From Thermodesulfovibrionales bacterium (GTDB lineage: Bacteria > Nitrospirota > Thermodesulfovibrionia > Thermodesulfovibrionales > SM23-35): a stretch of DNA of 64,000 bases. Positions within the stretch are counted from its first letter, which is position 1. Each line of letters begins with the position of its first letter. This document shows, piece after piece, positions 9,267 to 19,239 of this stretch. A program made the translations under genes and the position numbers. The notes under the pieces were generated by a model. That model saw only the letters and a list, made by a program, of their open reading frames with translations, did no database searches and was not told the DNA's origin. The DNA is taken from the NCBI GenBank assembly GCA_031082155.1, contig JAVHLL010000003.1, positions 16,621 through 80,620 on the forward strand. The letters run 5' to 3'.

Positions 9267-10209
9267 GGCTGCACAGGCGCTTATTCTCTTCCTTTGTATA
9301 GCTCTCGCTTGCCCGGTCATTTCATGCAGGCAGAAAAGTACAGGGGACGGTGCAGGAAAGAAACTTATTGTGGTAGCAAGTCTGTTCCCTCTCTATGATT
9401 TTGCAAGGAATATCGGGAAGGAGAAAGCCGAGGTTATTCTCCTTCTCCCTCCCGGAGTCGAACCGCACAGCTACGAACCTAGCCCGGGAGATGTCCTGAA
9501 GTTGCACGAAGCAGATATTTTCCTCTTCACCGGAGAGGCAATGGAACCGTGGATCGGGGATATCCGGAAGGAGATCCGCGGGGAGAAACCCCTGATTGTT
9601 GATACAGGGAAGGGAATCAGAATGACCGGCGGTCATACAGACCGCGAGGAAGACGACCATGACCACGGAAGGCAGGACCCCCATATCTGGCTCGATTTTT
9701 CGAATGCACAAAAAATGGTCGATACAATTCTTGAAGGTTTTGTACGGGCTGATCCTTCAAACAAAGAATTCTATATGCAGAATTCTGAAGCGTACAAGCA
9801 GCAATTACAGGGGCTGGACAGGAAATATTCCGGTTCCCTGGCGTCCTGCAAAAAACGCATTCTTATTCACGGAGGGCACTTCGCCTTCGGCTATCTCGCG
9901 GGAAGATATAATCTTCAGTACCTCTCGGCGTATCAGGGCTTTGCGCCTAATGCCGAGCCGACCCCGGGGAATCTGATTGAACTCGTAAAAAAACTCAGGG
10001 ACAGTAAGCTACAGTTCGTGTTCTATGAAGAACTCATTGTACCACGGGTGGCGGAGACGATAGCGGAGGAAACCGGTGCAGGCCTTCTCAAGCTCAATGG
10101 CGCCCACAATGTAACAAAAGAAGAACTTGCGCAGGGCGTTACGTTCATTTCCCTCATGGAACAGAACCTCGAAAACCTTAGGAGGGGGCTCGAATGCCAG
10201 GAGAGATAA
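9259..10209 (+). CDS. znuA: zinc ABC transporter substrate-binding protein
   Basis: Signal peptide/lipobox; PGVEPHSYEPSPGDV; acidic His loop HTDREEDDHDHGRQDPHIWLD. Confidence 0.88.
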   Translation: MHKAAQALILFLCIALACPVISCRQKSTGDGAGKKLIVVASLFPLYDFARNIGKEKAEVILLLPPGVEPHSYEPSPGDVLKLHEADIFLFTGEAMEPWIGDIRKEIRGEKPLIVDTGKGIRMTGGHTDREEDDHDHGRQDPHIWLDFSNAQKMVDTILEGFVRADPSNKEFYMQNSEAYKQQLQGLDRKYSGSLASCKKRILIHGGHFAFGYLAGRYNLQYLSAYQGFAPNAEPTPGNLIELVKKLRDSKLQFVFYEELIVPRVAETIAEETGAGLLKLNGAHNVTKEELAQGVTFISLMEQNLENLRRGLECQER

Positions 10210-10949
10210 TCACGGTCCAACACCTGAACTGCAGATACAATTCTGTGGAAGTGTTGAGCGATATCTCTTTTGCAGTACAGTCCGGAGACTACGTCGGATT
10301 TGTAGGCCCAAACGGGTCAGGGAAAACAACCCTTGTCAAGGCAATCCTCAGGCTGATCAGGCAGGAGAGCGGAACAGTATCGCTCTTCGGGAAAGGTCTG
10401 GGACAATTCACCGAGTGGTTCAGGATTGGTTACCTGCCCCAGAAACTTAGTTTCCTGAACCCGAATTTTCCTGCAACGGTAAAAGAAGTCATCTCGCTTG
10501 GACTATTTGCGAAGAAGAAGTTTCCGAAGCGCCTTGAAAAATCAGACCGGATATTGATTGACGAAGCCATGAACCTTATGGATATAACCGATATCAGAGA
10601 TGCCCTGATCGGCGAACTTTCAGGCGGCCAGCAGCAACGGGTGCTTGTTGCGAGGGCAATAGTAAACGGGCCGGAACTCCTGATTCTCGATGAACCTACA
10701 ACCGCTTTTGATCCCGAGGCACGTGAACAGTTCTATCATACCCTTCAGAATTTGAACAGGAACAGACAAGTTACAATTATCCTTGTTACCCACGACAGTG
10801 CGACGATAGGGAAATATGCATCCAAACTCCTCTATCTTGACAAGAAAGTCATCTTCTTCGGCAGTTTCGACGCCTTCTGCACCTCTGAACACATGACGTC
10901 CTATTTCGGTGAATTTGCACAACACCTTATCTGTCACAGGCATGATTGA
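10194..10949 (+). CDS. znuC: zinc/manganese ABC transporter ATPase
   Basis: Walker A GPNGSGKTT, LSGGQQQR, Walker B LLILDEP; overlaps znuA. Confidence 0.9.
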   Translation: MPGEIITVQHLNCRYNSVEVLSDISFAVQSGDYVGFVGPNGSGKTTLVKAILRLIRQESGTVSLFGKGLGQFTEWFRIGYLPQKLSFLNPNFPATVKEVISLGLFAKKKFPKRLEKSDRILIDEAMNLMDITDIRDALIGELSGGQQQRVLVARAIVNGPELLILDEPTTAFDPEAREQFYHTLQNLNRNRQVTIILVTHDSATIGKYASKLLYLDKKVIFFGSFDAFCTSEHMTSYFGEFAQHLICHRHD

Positions 10950-11772
10950 TATGGATATGCTCGGTGCGCTTCAGTATGAATTCATCCGGAGGGCAATCAT
11001 CGCGGGATCGTTCATCGCGCTGGTCTGTTCGCTTCTCGGGGTTCTCCTTGTGCTCAGAAGATACTCGCTTATCGGGGACGGTCTTGCACACGTGACGTTC
11101 GGGAGCGTAGCCCTCGGCCTATTCCTGAAACAGCATCCGCTTTCTGTCGCCATACCGGTCGTAATGGTGAGTTCACTCGGTATCCTGAAGTTGACACAGA
11201 AAGCGAAAATATACGGAGACGCGGCAATCGGCATCGTCTCATCGCTCGGTATCGCGCTGGGGGTTCTCATTGCAAGTTTATCCGGCGGATTCAACATTGA
11301 CCTGTTCAGTTTTCTCTTCGGCAACATCCTCTCCATTACCGATATTGAAGTGTACACGTCCATCGGGCTCTCTGTGGCGGTCCTGTTCATGATCATCTTT
11401 TTCTATAATGAACATCTGTCCGCCACTTTCGATGAAGAGTTCGCGCGGGTTTCCGGGATAGATACGGAAAGGATAAACACGCTCCTGGTTCTCCTGACAG
11501 GAATAACCGTGGTGCTCACCATGAAAGTAGTAGGCATCATGCTTACCTCGTCACTGCTCATACTCCCGGCTGTCACCGCACTCCAGTTTGCACAGGGGTT
11601 CAAGGGCACCATGGTGATATCCTCATGTGTTGCAGTAGTATCAGTCATTACAGGAATTTCTCTTTCCCTACTCCTGAATATTCCTACTGGTGCTACGATT
11701 GTTCTCATGAACTTCATATTCTTTGCCTGTGCCTTTTTATACCGGCATATCTCCCAGAAGGGCCTGCACTAA
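10942..11772 (+). CDS. znuB: zinc/manganese ABC transporter permease
   Basis: ABC-3 family permease, multiple TM helices, GDGLAHVTFGSVALG. Confidence 0.9.
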   Translation: MIDMDMLGALQYEFIRRAIIAGSFIALVCSLLGVLLVLRRYSLIGDGLAHVTFGSVALGLFLKQHPLSVAIPVVMVSSLGILKLTQKAKIYGDAAIGIVSSLGIALGVLIASLSGGFNIDLFSFLFGNILSITDIEVYTSIGLSVAVLFMIIFFYNEHLSATFDEEFARVSGIDTERINTLLVLLTGITVVLTMKVVGIMLTSSLLILPAVTALQFAQGFKGTMVISSCVAVVSVITGISLSLLLNIPTGATIVLMNFIFFACAFLYRHISQKGLH

Positions 11773-11961
11773 CCCTGAACCTGTATTCTGAAAGAACAGC
11801 CATCGTTCATACCATACAGTAATTTTGAAATATCTCGTCATTCCCCGACTTGATCGTGAATTTCCTGTCTTTTCAATAGGTTATGGGTCATCCGGTCAAG
11901 CCGGAGGATTACAAAACACTCCTCTACGAACGACACTCAATAGAATGCTCCTGAAAAACTG

Positions 11962-12060
11962 TTGACTTCAAATCTCCCCTGTGCTAATCTGAAATTAGTT
12001 ATCTGAGCCACGAAGGCTTGAACAATGACCAGCAGGTCAAAAAGCTTTCGGGGCTTTTTT
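11962..12060 (+). ncRNA. candidate short structured RNA or attenuator leader with own promoter and terminator
   Basis: TTGACT-N17-TAATCT extended -10 promoter; hairpins AGCC-acgaa-GGCT, TGACC-agca-GGTCA; AAAGC-tttcggg-GCTTTTTT terminator. Confidence 0.45.
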
Positions 12061-12175
12061 ATTGCCCGGGAAAGGGGAAGCCGTGATGCAAAAACGCTTC
12101 TGATATCAATAAAGCACCCTCGTTGCCCTGCAACTACTGTGGAAGATTTTTAATGAATATATTCAGGAGGGAACT

Positions 12176-13306
12176 GTGAAACAAACAAAAAACAGACCGA
12201 TAAGTTTATTATTCTTTTTTGGCATTTGCCTGTTCTTTATCCTCACAAATAGAGTTTCAGCCTACGACGTGAACGAAAAATTGTCCGTAGAGGGCATGCT
12301 GACCGGAATATATCAGCATGCAGATGTGGGCGGAGAAGGCACAGATGATGCCGGAAGGGGAGCTGCGGGAATGGCTCTCGGGATGAATTTTCATCCGACA
12401 GACAAAGACGAATTCCAGGCAACGCTTAGTTTCGGAGCAGGAAACGGGCTGAATTATCTGGGTCTTTTTTCTCTTTCTCCCTATGCAGGTGACCTTGAGG
12501 ACGACCTTAAGGATATCAACGGAAGGAACAGGGATTACCTGCTCGAAGCTTGGTACAAACATACATTCTTTCTCTCTGAGAATGCAACCCTGGGGATAAT
12601 CGGAGGCATTATCGATTCGACTTCATATATCGATGACAATACCTTTGCTAACTGCGAGCGCAGCCAGTTTATGAATGAGGCCTTTGTGAACCATAGGAAC
12701 GTGAATTTGCCTTCCTATGACCTTGGCGGAGTAATCGAGCTGGATGTTTCAAATTTTACCATACGAGCACTTGCGATGAACTCGAAATTCGAGTCAGGTG
12801 ATGATGAATTCACCAACTATAATTATTACGCAGTCCAGGCAGGATACAAACTCGTTACCGTTTTTGGAGAAGGCAACTACAGGGTATACGGATACACGAC
12901 AAACGACCGTTTTCAATGTCCGGACGAGGTGGAAAAAGGAAGTCTGCAGGGGCTTGGGATATCGGCTGACCAGAAGTTGAGCGAAATCGTGGGTATCTTT
13001 TTAAGGGCCAGCTGGCAGGATGATGAAGCGGTGATTGATCACGACAAAGTCTATTCCGGCGGGATGAACATCAACGGCAAGCTCTGGGGCAGAGAGAATG
13101 ATGAAATTGGTGTTGCCTATGGATTTCTCGACGGAGCATGCGGCTCGGATATCGACCGCACGGTTGCAGCGGAAGCCTATGTGAGAGTGCAAGTCTCTCA
13201 ATTCAGCGATCTTACGCTTGATCTTCAGTATATCGATGATGATCTGAAAATGGATGCGGACCGTGATGGATTTATCTACGGAGTAAGGGCGAATGCGTAT
13301 TTCTGA
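12176..13306 (+). CDS. outer-membrane porin-like (OprB-like) beta-barrel protein
   Basis: Signal peptide, long alternating beta-strand pattern, aromatic C-terminus (NAYF). Confidence 0.6.
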   Translation: MKQTKNRPISLLFFFGICLFFILTNRVSAYDVNEKLSVEGMLTGIYQHADVGGEGTDDAGRGAAGMALGMNFHPTDKDEFQATLSFGAGNGLNYLGLFSLSPYAGDLEDDLKDINGRNRDYLLEAWYKHTFFLSENATLGIIGGIIDSTSYIDDNTFANCERSQFMNEAFVNHRNVNLPSYDLGGVIELDVSNFTIRALAMNSKFESGDDEFTNYNYYAVQAGYKLVTVFGEGNYRVYGYTTNDRFQCPDEVEKGSLQGLGISADQKLSEIVGIFLRASWQDDEAVIDHDKVYSGGMNINGKLWGRENDEIGVAYGFLDGACGSDIDRTVAAEAYVRVQVSQFSDLTLDLQYIDDDLKMDADRDGFIYGVRANAYF

Positions 13307-13357
13307 ACGTACAAAAGAAAATATAGGACAACAATCTAGACTGAGGAGGCAAATACT

Positions 13358-14404
13358 ATGCATATGGCAGATGCGTTACTCTCTCCCGCAGTAGGTGGCG
13401 CACTCTGGGCCGGGACGCTCGGGACCATTATTTTATCTGCAAAGAAACTGACGGCAAAGATGGACGACAAACTTATCCCCCTTATGGGGGTCCTCGGTGC
13501 ATTCATCTTTGCGGGACAGATGATTAATTTCACCATACCCGGAACGGGGTCAAGCGGGCATATCGGAGGCGGAATGCTCCTCGCAATTCTCCTGGGACCC
13601 TATCCCGCATTTCTCGTCATCGCATCTGTTCTCATGATACAGGCCCTTTTCTTCGCCGACGGGGGGCTGCTCGCCCTTGGAGCGAACATCTGGAACCTCG
13701 GGATCTATCCCTGTTTCATCGGGTATCCACTGATTTACCGGGTTCTGGTGGGAAACAACAAATCACCGAAAATAATAACCCTTGCATCGATTCTGAGTGT
13801 GGTCGTCGCTCTCCAGATCGGAGCCCTGTCTGTCGTTCTTGAAACGCAGCTTTCGGGGATTACCGAACTTCCACTCAATACATTCCTCGCACTTATGCAG
13901 CCTATACATTTGGCCATTGGCCTGATTGAAGGGTTTGTCACTGCCGGTATCGTCATCTATGTCCGGTCTCTCAGACCTGATATTGTGGAAGACCTTGAGG
14001 GTGTGAAATCTGTTGCTGCAGGAGGTTCGATAAAGAAGGTGCTCATTGTTATGGCAATACTCGCGGTGATTACCGGCGGAGCATTTTCATGGCTTGCCTC
14101 AACAAATCCGGACGGGCTTGAATGGTCGATTGAAAAAATATACGGGAAACCCGAGGTGCCGGTACAAGAGAATCCGGTAAGTGAAAATCTCTCTAAACTC
14201 CAGGAGAAAACAGCCATTCTCCCTGACTATGCCCTCCCTTCCAGGGGGGGTGAAGAGAATACAGAAAATCCTCCTTCTTCCTGGCCGGCAGTTGACCCGG
14301 GCACCTCGCTATCAGGTATTATAGGAGGCTTGATGGTCCTTGTATTGATAATACTTTTTGGATTCGGGATTAAATTTATGAACAGAAACAAAGCAAAGAT
14401 GTGA
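13358..14404 (+). CDS. ECF nickel/cobalt transporter S component, CbiM/NikM with fused PDGLE (NikN-like) domain
   Basis: MHMADALLSPAVGG N-terminus; TNPDGLEWSIEK motif. Confidence 0.9.
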   Translation: MHMADALLSPAVGGALWAGTLGTIILSAKKLTAKMDDKLIPLMGVLGAFIFAGQMINFTIPGTGSSGHIGGGMLLAILLGPYPAFLVIASVLMIQALFFADGGLLALGANIWNLGIYPCFIGYPLIYRVLVGNNKSPKIITLASILSVVVALQIGALSVVLETQLSGITELPLNTFLALMQPIHLAIGLIEGFVTAGIVIYVRSLRPDIVEDLEGVKSVAAGGSIKKVLIVMAILAVITGGAFSWLASTNPDGLEWSIEKIYGKPEVPVQENPVSENLSKLQEKTAILPDYALPSRGGEENTENPPSSWPAVDPGTSLSGIIGGLMVLVLIILFGFGIKFMNRNKAKM

Positions 14405-15210
14405 AATTCGAATCGGAGTTTTTCAACATAGGGTATCTCGATACCCTTTCATACAGGGATACCTTTGTTCACAGACTTGATCCGAGGATCAAGATAACGG
14501 TATCGTTCATCTTTATCCTCTTTGTGGTCTCTTTCCCTAAATATGAACTCTCAGCGCTCATCCCGTTTTTCCTCTATCCTGTGTTCCTCCTCACCGTGGG
14601 GAATATTCCTTTCAACGCTATTGCGAAGAAGATCCTCTTTGTATCACCCTTTGCGGTATTCATCGGAATGTTCAATCCACTGCTCGATACCAATGTCCTC
14701 CTCGCACCCTTCGGCATACCGGTTACCGGAGGGTGGGTGTCGTTCCTCTCGATTCTTGTGAAATTTATCCTCACGGTAAGCACTGCCCTCCTGCTTATTG
14801 CAATCACCTCGTTCCCGGGAATATGCGAAGCGCTCGAACGGCTGAAATTGCCGAAAGTTTTTGTCCTGCAACTGCTCTTTCTGTACCGGTATCTTTTTGT
14901 GCTCCTTGACGTCGCATTGAGAATGCTGCGGGCACGAGAGGCGCGTTCATTCGGGAAAAAAGGAAAAGAGATAAAGACGTTTATTAAGCTCATCTCGGTC
15001 CTTCTTGTGAGGAGTGTTGAACGGGCAGAGAGAATCTATCAGGCTATGCTCTCCAGGGGATTCAAGGGAGAAATACGGGTACTGAAACGTCATACGCTCA
15101 GGGTACCTGATCTGCTTTTTGGAGTAGGCGCTGTTGCACTCTTTTATTTTTTCAGGAAAGTCGATGTGGTGAATTTCCTCGGAGAAACAGTCAGCGGGTA
15201 TCTCAGATGA
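14401..15210 (+). CDS. cbiQ: ECF transporter T component CbiQ/NikQ
   Basis: Membrane protein with LDPRIKI and RAREARSFG motifs, between NikMN and ATPase genes. Confidence 0.88.
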   Translation: MKFESEFFNIGYLDTLSYRDTFVHRLDPRIKITVSFIFILFVVSFPKYELSALIPFFLYPVFLLTVGNIPFNAIAKKILFVSPFAVFIGMFNPLLDTNVLLAPFGIPVTGGWVSFLSILVKFILTVSTALLLIAITSFPGICEALERLKLPKVFVLQLLFLYRYLFVLLDVALRMLRAREARSFGKKGKEIKTFIKLISVLLVRSVERAERIYQAMLSRGFKGEIRVLKRHTLRVPDLLFGVGAVALFYFFRKVDVVNFLGETVSGYLR

Positions 15211-15947
15211 GCCACCATATTGTAGATTTGATTGATGTCCGGTTCAATTATCCGGATGGAACAGAAGCCCTGAAGGGTATATCGTTCAGGATCCTGCACG
15301 GGGAGTCCGTTGGGATTGCGGGTGCGAATGGGATGGGAAAAACAACCCTTCTCCTGAACCTGAGCGGTCAGCTTATTCCCTCAAAAGGTGAAATATCGAT
15401 CGGAGAGGTAACACTCAGCAAACAGACGAAGCAGGAAATAAGGAAAAAAGTCGGGGTCGTTTTTCAGAGGACTGATGACCAGCTTTTTATGCCCACTGTC
15501 TATGAAGATGTTGCGTTCGGTCCTATCAATCTCGGATTGTCGGAAGAGAAAGTGAAGGAAAGGGTAAGGACAGCGCTCGAGATGGTGAATTGTCTCCATC
15601 TTATGGACAGACCACCGCACAGGCTCTCCGAAGGGCAGAAGAGGTCGGTTGCAATCGCAACAGTTATGGCGATGGACCCCGACATACTTATTATGGATGA
15701 ACCGGCATCGAACCTTGATCCGAAATCGAGAAGACAGCTTATCAATCTCCTCAGGGGCTTCGAACACACGAAAATTATTGCGTCCCATGACCTTGACCTG
15801 ATTCTGAATGTATGCGAACGGTGTATTATTATTAAAGACGGTCAGGTGGCAGCCGATGGTCCTGCCGAGGAAATACTCACAGATCAGAATCTGCTTGAAG
15901 ACAACAGCCTCGAATTGCCGTTGTCAAGACAATACCCACGAACGTAA
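15207..15947 (+). CDS. cbiO: ECF transporter ATPase CbiO/NikO
   Basis: Walker A GANGMGKTT; FQRTDDQLFMPTVYEDVAFGPINLG; LSEGQKRSVAIA. Confidence 0.9.
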   Translation: MSHHIVDLIDVRFNYPDGTEALKGISFRILHGESVGIAGANGMGKTTLLLNLSGQLIPSKGEISIGEVTLSKQTKQEIRKKVGVVFQRTDDQLFMPTVYEDVAFGPINLGLSEEKVKERVRTALEMVNCLHLMDRPPHRLSEGQKRSVAIATVMAMDPDILIMDEPASNLDPKSRRQLINLLRGFEHTKIIASHDLDLILNVCERCIIIKDGQVAADGPAEEILTDQNLLEDNSLELPLSRQYPRT

Positions 15948-15952
15948 CGCGA

Positions 15953-16603
15953 TTATCCCATTTTTTTGACGAATATTGCCTTGGCGATTTCAGGATCGAG
16001 GGCGATAGTTGTCTCATCGATCTGGATAACGAATGAAGGGGTTTTCTGCAGAAGCCTGATTACGCTCCCTGCGGTGATTCCCAACGAATTCAGTTTGCTG
16101 AGTCTTGATGGGTCGGTCTGTACAATGAAGGTGATCCTGCCTTCTGAGCCTACTTCAAAAGCGGAAAGCTTTGTGACCAGGGGTTCGATTTCTACCTTAT
16201 ATTTCTTGCAGCATTCTCCTCTCGGTATGGTTTTGCCATGCGGGCATGTCTGCGGGTGACCGAGAAAGGTGCAGACGCTGTCGGTGAGTTCCTCACTGAG
16301 GATATGTTCCATCTTGCAGGCATCTGCAATAACAGTATCTTCCCGCAGTTCGAAGACATCTGTGAAAAGCCTTTCAGCAAGGCGGAGGCGCCTGATTAAT
16401 GCTTTCGCCTGAACGCGGCCTTTTTCAGAGAACTGGATAGAATCACCGGTGACAACTATAAGGCCTTCTCTCTTGAGAACAGCGATGACTGCATCGATTT
16501 CATCGTCTTCGGAACTCATCCTGAAGCGGTTCAGATCTTTATGACCCTCTTCATTGAGAACCCAGAGGAGTTCTAAGGCTTCATCAATTCTTTCTTTGTC
16601 CAT
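15953..16603 (-). CDS. DtxR/MntR family metalloregulator with FeoA-like C-terminal domain
   Basis: ACKMEHILSEELTDSVCTFLGHPQTCPHGKTIP metal-binding/dimerisation region. Confidence 0.85.
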   Translation of the reverse strand: MDKERIDEALELLWVLNEEGHKDLNRFRMSSEDDEIDAVIAVLKREGLIVVTGDSIQFSEKGRVQAKALIRRLRLAERLFTDVFELREDTVIADACKMEHILSEELTDSVCTFLGHPQTCPHGKTIPRGECCKKYKVEIEPLVTKLSAFEVGSEGRITFIVQTDPSRLSKLNSLGITAGSVIRLLQKTPSFVIQIDETTIALDPEIAKAIFVKKMG

Positions 16604-16609
16604 AAAGGA

Positions 16610-17221
16610 TCACAATGGGAGCTGCACCGACATTACCTTGCAAAAGCTCCTCCGGTGGATCGGACAGGGGCCGAACTCCTGCAGCTTCTGCATGTGTTCT
16701 CTTGTCGAGTAGCCCTTGTGTTTGCTGAAATTGTACTGGGGATAGAGTTTGTGGTAATCGATCATAATCTTGTCCCTTACGCACTTGGCGATAATAGAGG
16801 CGGCTGCAACAGAAGCGCTCACGCTTTCTCCTTTGACCGGAGTGAGCTGGTGGATGGAAACCGAGGGGAGTGACACCGCGTCAATGATAAGGAGGTCGGG
16901 TTGCAGCGAGAGATTTTCGACAGCAAGCTTCATCGCGTATCTTGTTGCCCTCAGAATGTTCAGTCTGTCAATATCGGCATGGTCGACAATGCCGATGCCC
17001 ATATCGACCGCTGTATTTTTTATCTCCGAAAAGAGCGACTCCCTTTCCTTTTCAGGAACCTTCTTGGAGTCCCGGAGACCGTCTATTCTGGTTCCTGTTT
17101 TCAACACAACCGCTGCGGCAACGACAGGACCTGCAAGTGGTCCTCTTCCTGCTTCATCAATACCAGCAATCAGAGGGAACCCCTTTTTCCGGAGGGATTC
17201 GTCATGCTGATAAATATCCAT
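16610..17221 (-). CDS. rnhB: ribonuclease HII
   Basis: AGIDEAGRGPLAGPVVAAAV motif. Confidence 0.95.
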   Translation of the reverse strand: MDIYQHDESLRKKGFPLIAGIDEAGRGPLAGPVVAAAVVLKTGTRIDGLRDSKKVPEKERESLFSEIKNTAVDMGIGIVDHADIDRLNILRATRYAMKLAVENLSLQPDLLIIDAVSLPSVSIHQLTPVKGESVSASVAAASIIAKCVRDKIMIDYHKLYPQYNFSKHKGYSTREHMQKLQEFGPCPIHRRSFCKVMSVQLPL

Positions 17222-17227
17222 AGCGGG

Positions 17228-17599
17228 TTATTCGGATTGTGTTCTCTTTTGTTCGAATACCCTTTCTTTTTCCTTTACCTTTGCCGCCTTGCCTTTCTTC
17301 CCCCTCAGATAATAGAGCTTGGCCCTTCTCACATCGCCCCTCTTCAGGACATCGATTTTATGAATAGAGGGGGAGAAGAGGGGGAAAATCCTTTCGACAC
17401 CAATGCCGAATGATATCTTCCGGACAGTGAACGTCTCACGGGTGCTCCCGCCCCTTTTTGCAATCACAACGCCGTCGAAGGGCTGGATTCTTTCCTTGTC
17501 CCCCTCGATGACTTTCACAGAAACTCTGACTGTATCTCCGACGTTGAATTCCGTCATGTCTTTTCTGTATGCTTCCTCAACAGCCATTACAAGGTTCAT
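17228..17599 (-). CDS. rplS: 50S ribosomal protein L19
   Basis: [33 protein letters not shown]. Confidence 0.95.
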   Translation of the reverse strand: MNLVMAVEEAYRKDMTEFNVGDTVRVSVKVIEGDKERIQPFDGVVIAKRGGSTRETFTVRKISFGIGVERIFPLFSPSIHKIDVLKRGDVRRAKLYYLRGKKGKAAKVKEKERVFEQKRTQSE

Positions 17600-18333
17600 G
17601 GTGTTTCCTCCTTTATCTCTTGTATCAATCTCTTGTCTTCATCACTGAGCGTTCTTTTTTCAAGGAGATCCGGTCTTCTCTCCAGCGTCCTGCGAAGCGC
17701 CTCTTTCCTTCTCCATTGCAGGATGTCCTTATGGTTCCCGGAAAGCAGGACCTCCGGTACGCTGAAACCCCTGAAATGCTCAGGTCTTGTATAGTGGGGA
17801 TAATCGAGCATACCCCATGTAAACGATTCTACCTCGGCAGAGTGTTCGTCTCCGAGAGCACCCGGCAAAAGCCTGGTGATGGCATCTATTATAACCAAAG
17901 CAGGCAGTTCGCCGCCAGTAAGTACGTAATCACCGATTGAAAGTTCGTCGTCAACCATCCCTGTCTTTACGCGCTCATCGATGGCTTCATATCTGCCGCA
18001 GAGAAATACGAGACGCCTTGTCTCCTGTGCCATCTCCTCTGCGATGTCCTGCTCGAACCTTCTCCCCGCAGGGCTCAACATGATGACTCTTCTTGCGGAA
18101 TCATCAGGACAGACCGCTTCGATGGCAGTAAAAAACGGCTCAGGTTTCATTACCATGCCTGAACCGCCTCCATAAGGGTAATCATCAACCGTTCTGTGCC
18201 TGTCCGTGGTAAAATCCCGGAGGTTGTGAATCCCGATCTCGATGATTCCTTTCGCGGTCGCTCTCTTCATAATACTTTCACTGAGATACGCATGAAAAAT
18301 ATCAGGGAAAATTGTAATTATGTCGTATCTCAT
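17596..18333 (-). CDS. trmD: tRNA (guanine-N1)-methyltransferase
   Basis: [31 protein letters not shown]. Confidence 0.95.
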   Translation of the reverse strand: MRYDIITIFPDIFHAYLSESIMKRATAKGIIEIGIHNLRDFTTDRHRTVDDYPYGGGSGMVMKPEPFFTAIEAVCPDDSARRVIMLSPAGRRFEQDIAEEMAQETRRLVFLCGRYEAIDERVKTGMVDDELSIGDYVLTGGELPALVIIDAITRLLPGALGDEHSAEVESFTWGMLDYPHYTRPEHFRGFSVPEVLLSGNHKDILQWRRKEALRRTLERRPDLLEKRTLSDEDKRLIQEIKEETP

Positions 18334-18388
18334 TGCCGGGTTCCGCGTTCGCAGCCTGACAGCAGCTCAGGGCTTATGGAGAAAATAT

Positions 18389-18434
18389 AAAGGGGTAAAA
18401 GAATTTTTTTATCTTGTTTCTCTTTTACCCCTTT
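18389..18434. terminator. strong hairpin between the KH gene and trmD
   Basis: Perfect 14-bp inverted repeat AAAGGGGTAAAAGA/TCTTTTACCCCTTT. Confidence 0.7.
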
Positions 18435-18521
18435 TTCTTCCTGAATCTAAGTTGTCCGGGGATGTGGATGCACAGAGAACAGATACGTGGGGATCCCCGC
18501 TAAAAAGCACATGATGAATGG

Positions 18522-18755
18522 TTATTCAAGGATTTCAAGCACACAGCGCTTGCCGATTTTAGTTCCTGATGCACTGAGAATCGTCCTCATTGCGCGTGCA
18601 GTCTTTCCCTGTTTTCCGATGACCTTTCCAAGATCGCTTGGTGCTACTCTGAGTTCAAATACAGTGGTTTTTTCGCCCTCTACCTCAGCAACATTCACCT
18701 CTTCAGGCTTGTCTACCAGAGCCTTCGCCATCTTCTCTACCAAGTCTTTCATCAT
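18522..18755 (-). CDS. khpA: KH-domain RNA-binding protein (KhpA/YlqC)
   Basis: [23 protein letters not shown]. Confidence 0.92.
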   Translation of the reverse strand: MMKDLVEKMAKALVDKPEEVNVAEVEGEKTTVFELRVAPSDLGKVIGKQGKTARAMRTILSASGTKIGKRCVLEILE

Positions 18756-18781
18756 TCCACCTCCATGAGCGTTCCGGCTGC

Positions 18782-19018
18782 CTATAGGCTAGCCCTTTGC
18801 ATTAGCTTTTTAACAATCTCAGTAGGTTGTGCTCCACGCTGCAACCACATTTTAGCCTTTTCCAGGTCGAGGATTATCTCAGAGGGCTCCTTCAGGGGAT
18901 TATATGTCCCCAGTATCTCGATAAAGGGGCCGTCCCTTCGCGCCCTGGAATCAGCCACCACTACTCTGTAGAAAGGTCGTTTATGTGCTCCCAACCGGGT
19001 TAGTCTGATTTTAACCAA
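18782..19018 (-). CDS. rpsP: 30S ribosomal protein S16
   Basis: [30 protein letters not shown]. Confidence 0.97.
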   Translation of the reverse strand: MVKIRLTRLGAHKRPFYRVVVADSRARRDGPFIEILGTYNPLKEPSEIILDLEKAKMWLQRGAQPTEIVKKLMQRASL

Positions 19019-19239
19019 TTCATCACCTCCTTAGAGACTAAAATTCTACTATATTTAACTATATAAAGTAAACCCTTGGCAATGAGATAAAAGTGCCGGG
19101 ACACTTACGCAAGAAAGGAAGATTCCCGCCTGGATCGTCACCGTGTTTATACGGAAACCATTCCTCCGGGGGGAAAGACAGGGTATCGGTTCCGGAGGAT
19201 GTTTGATTTTTCGCGAGTTTTTCCGGTATTATCACACAC

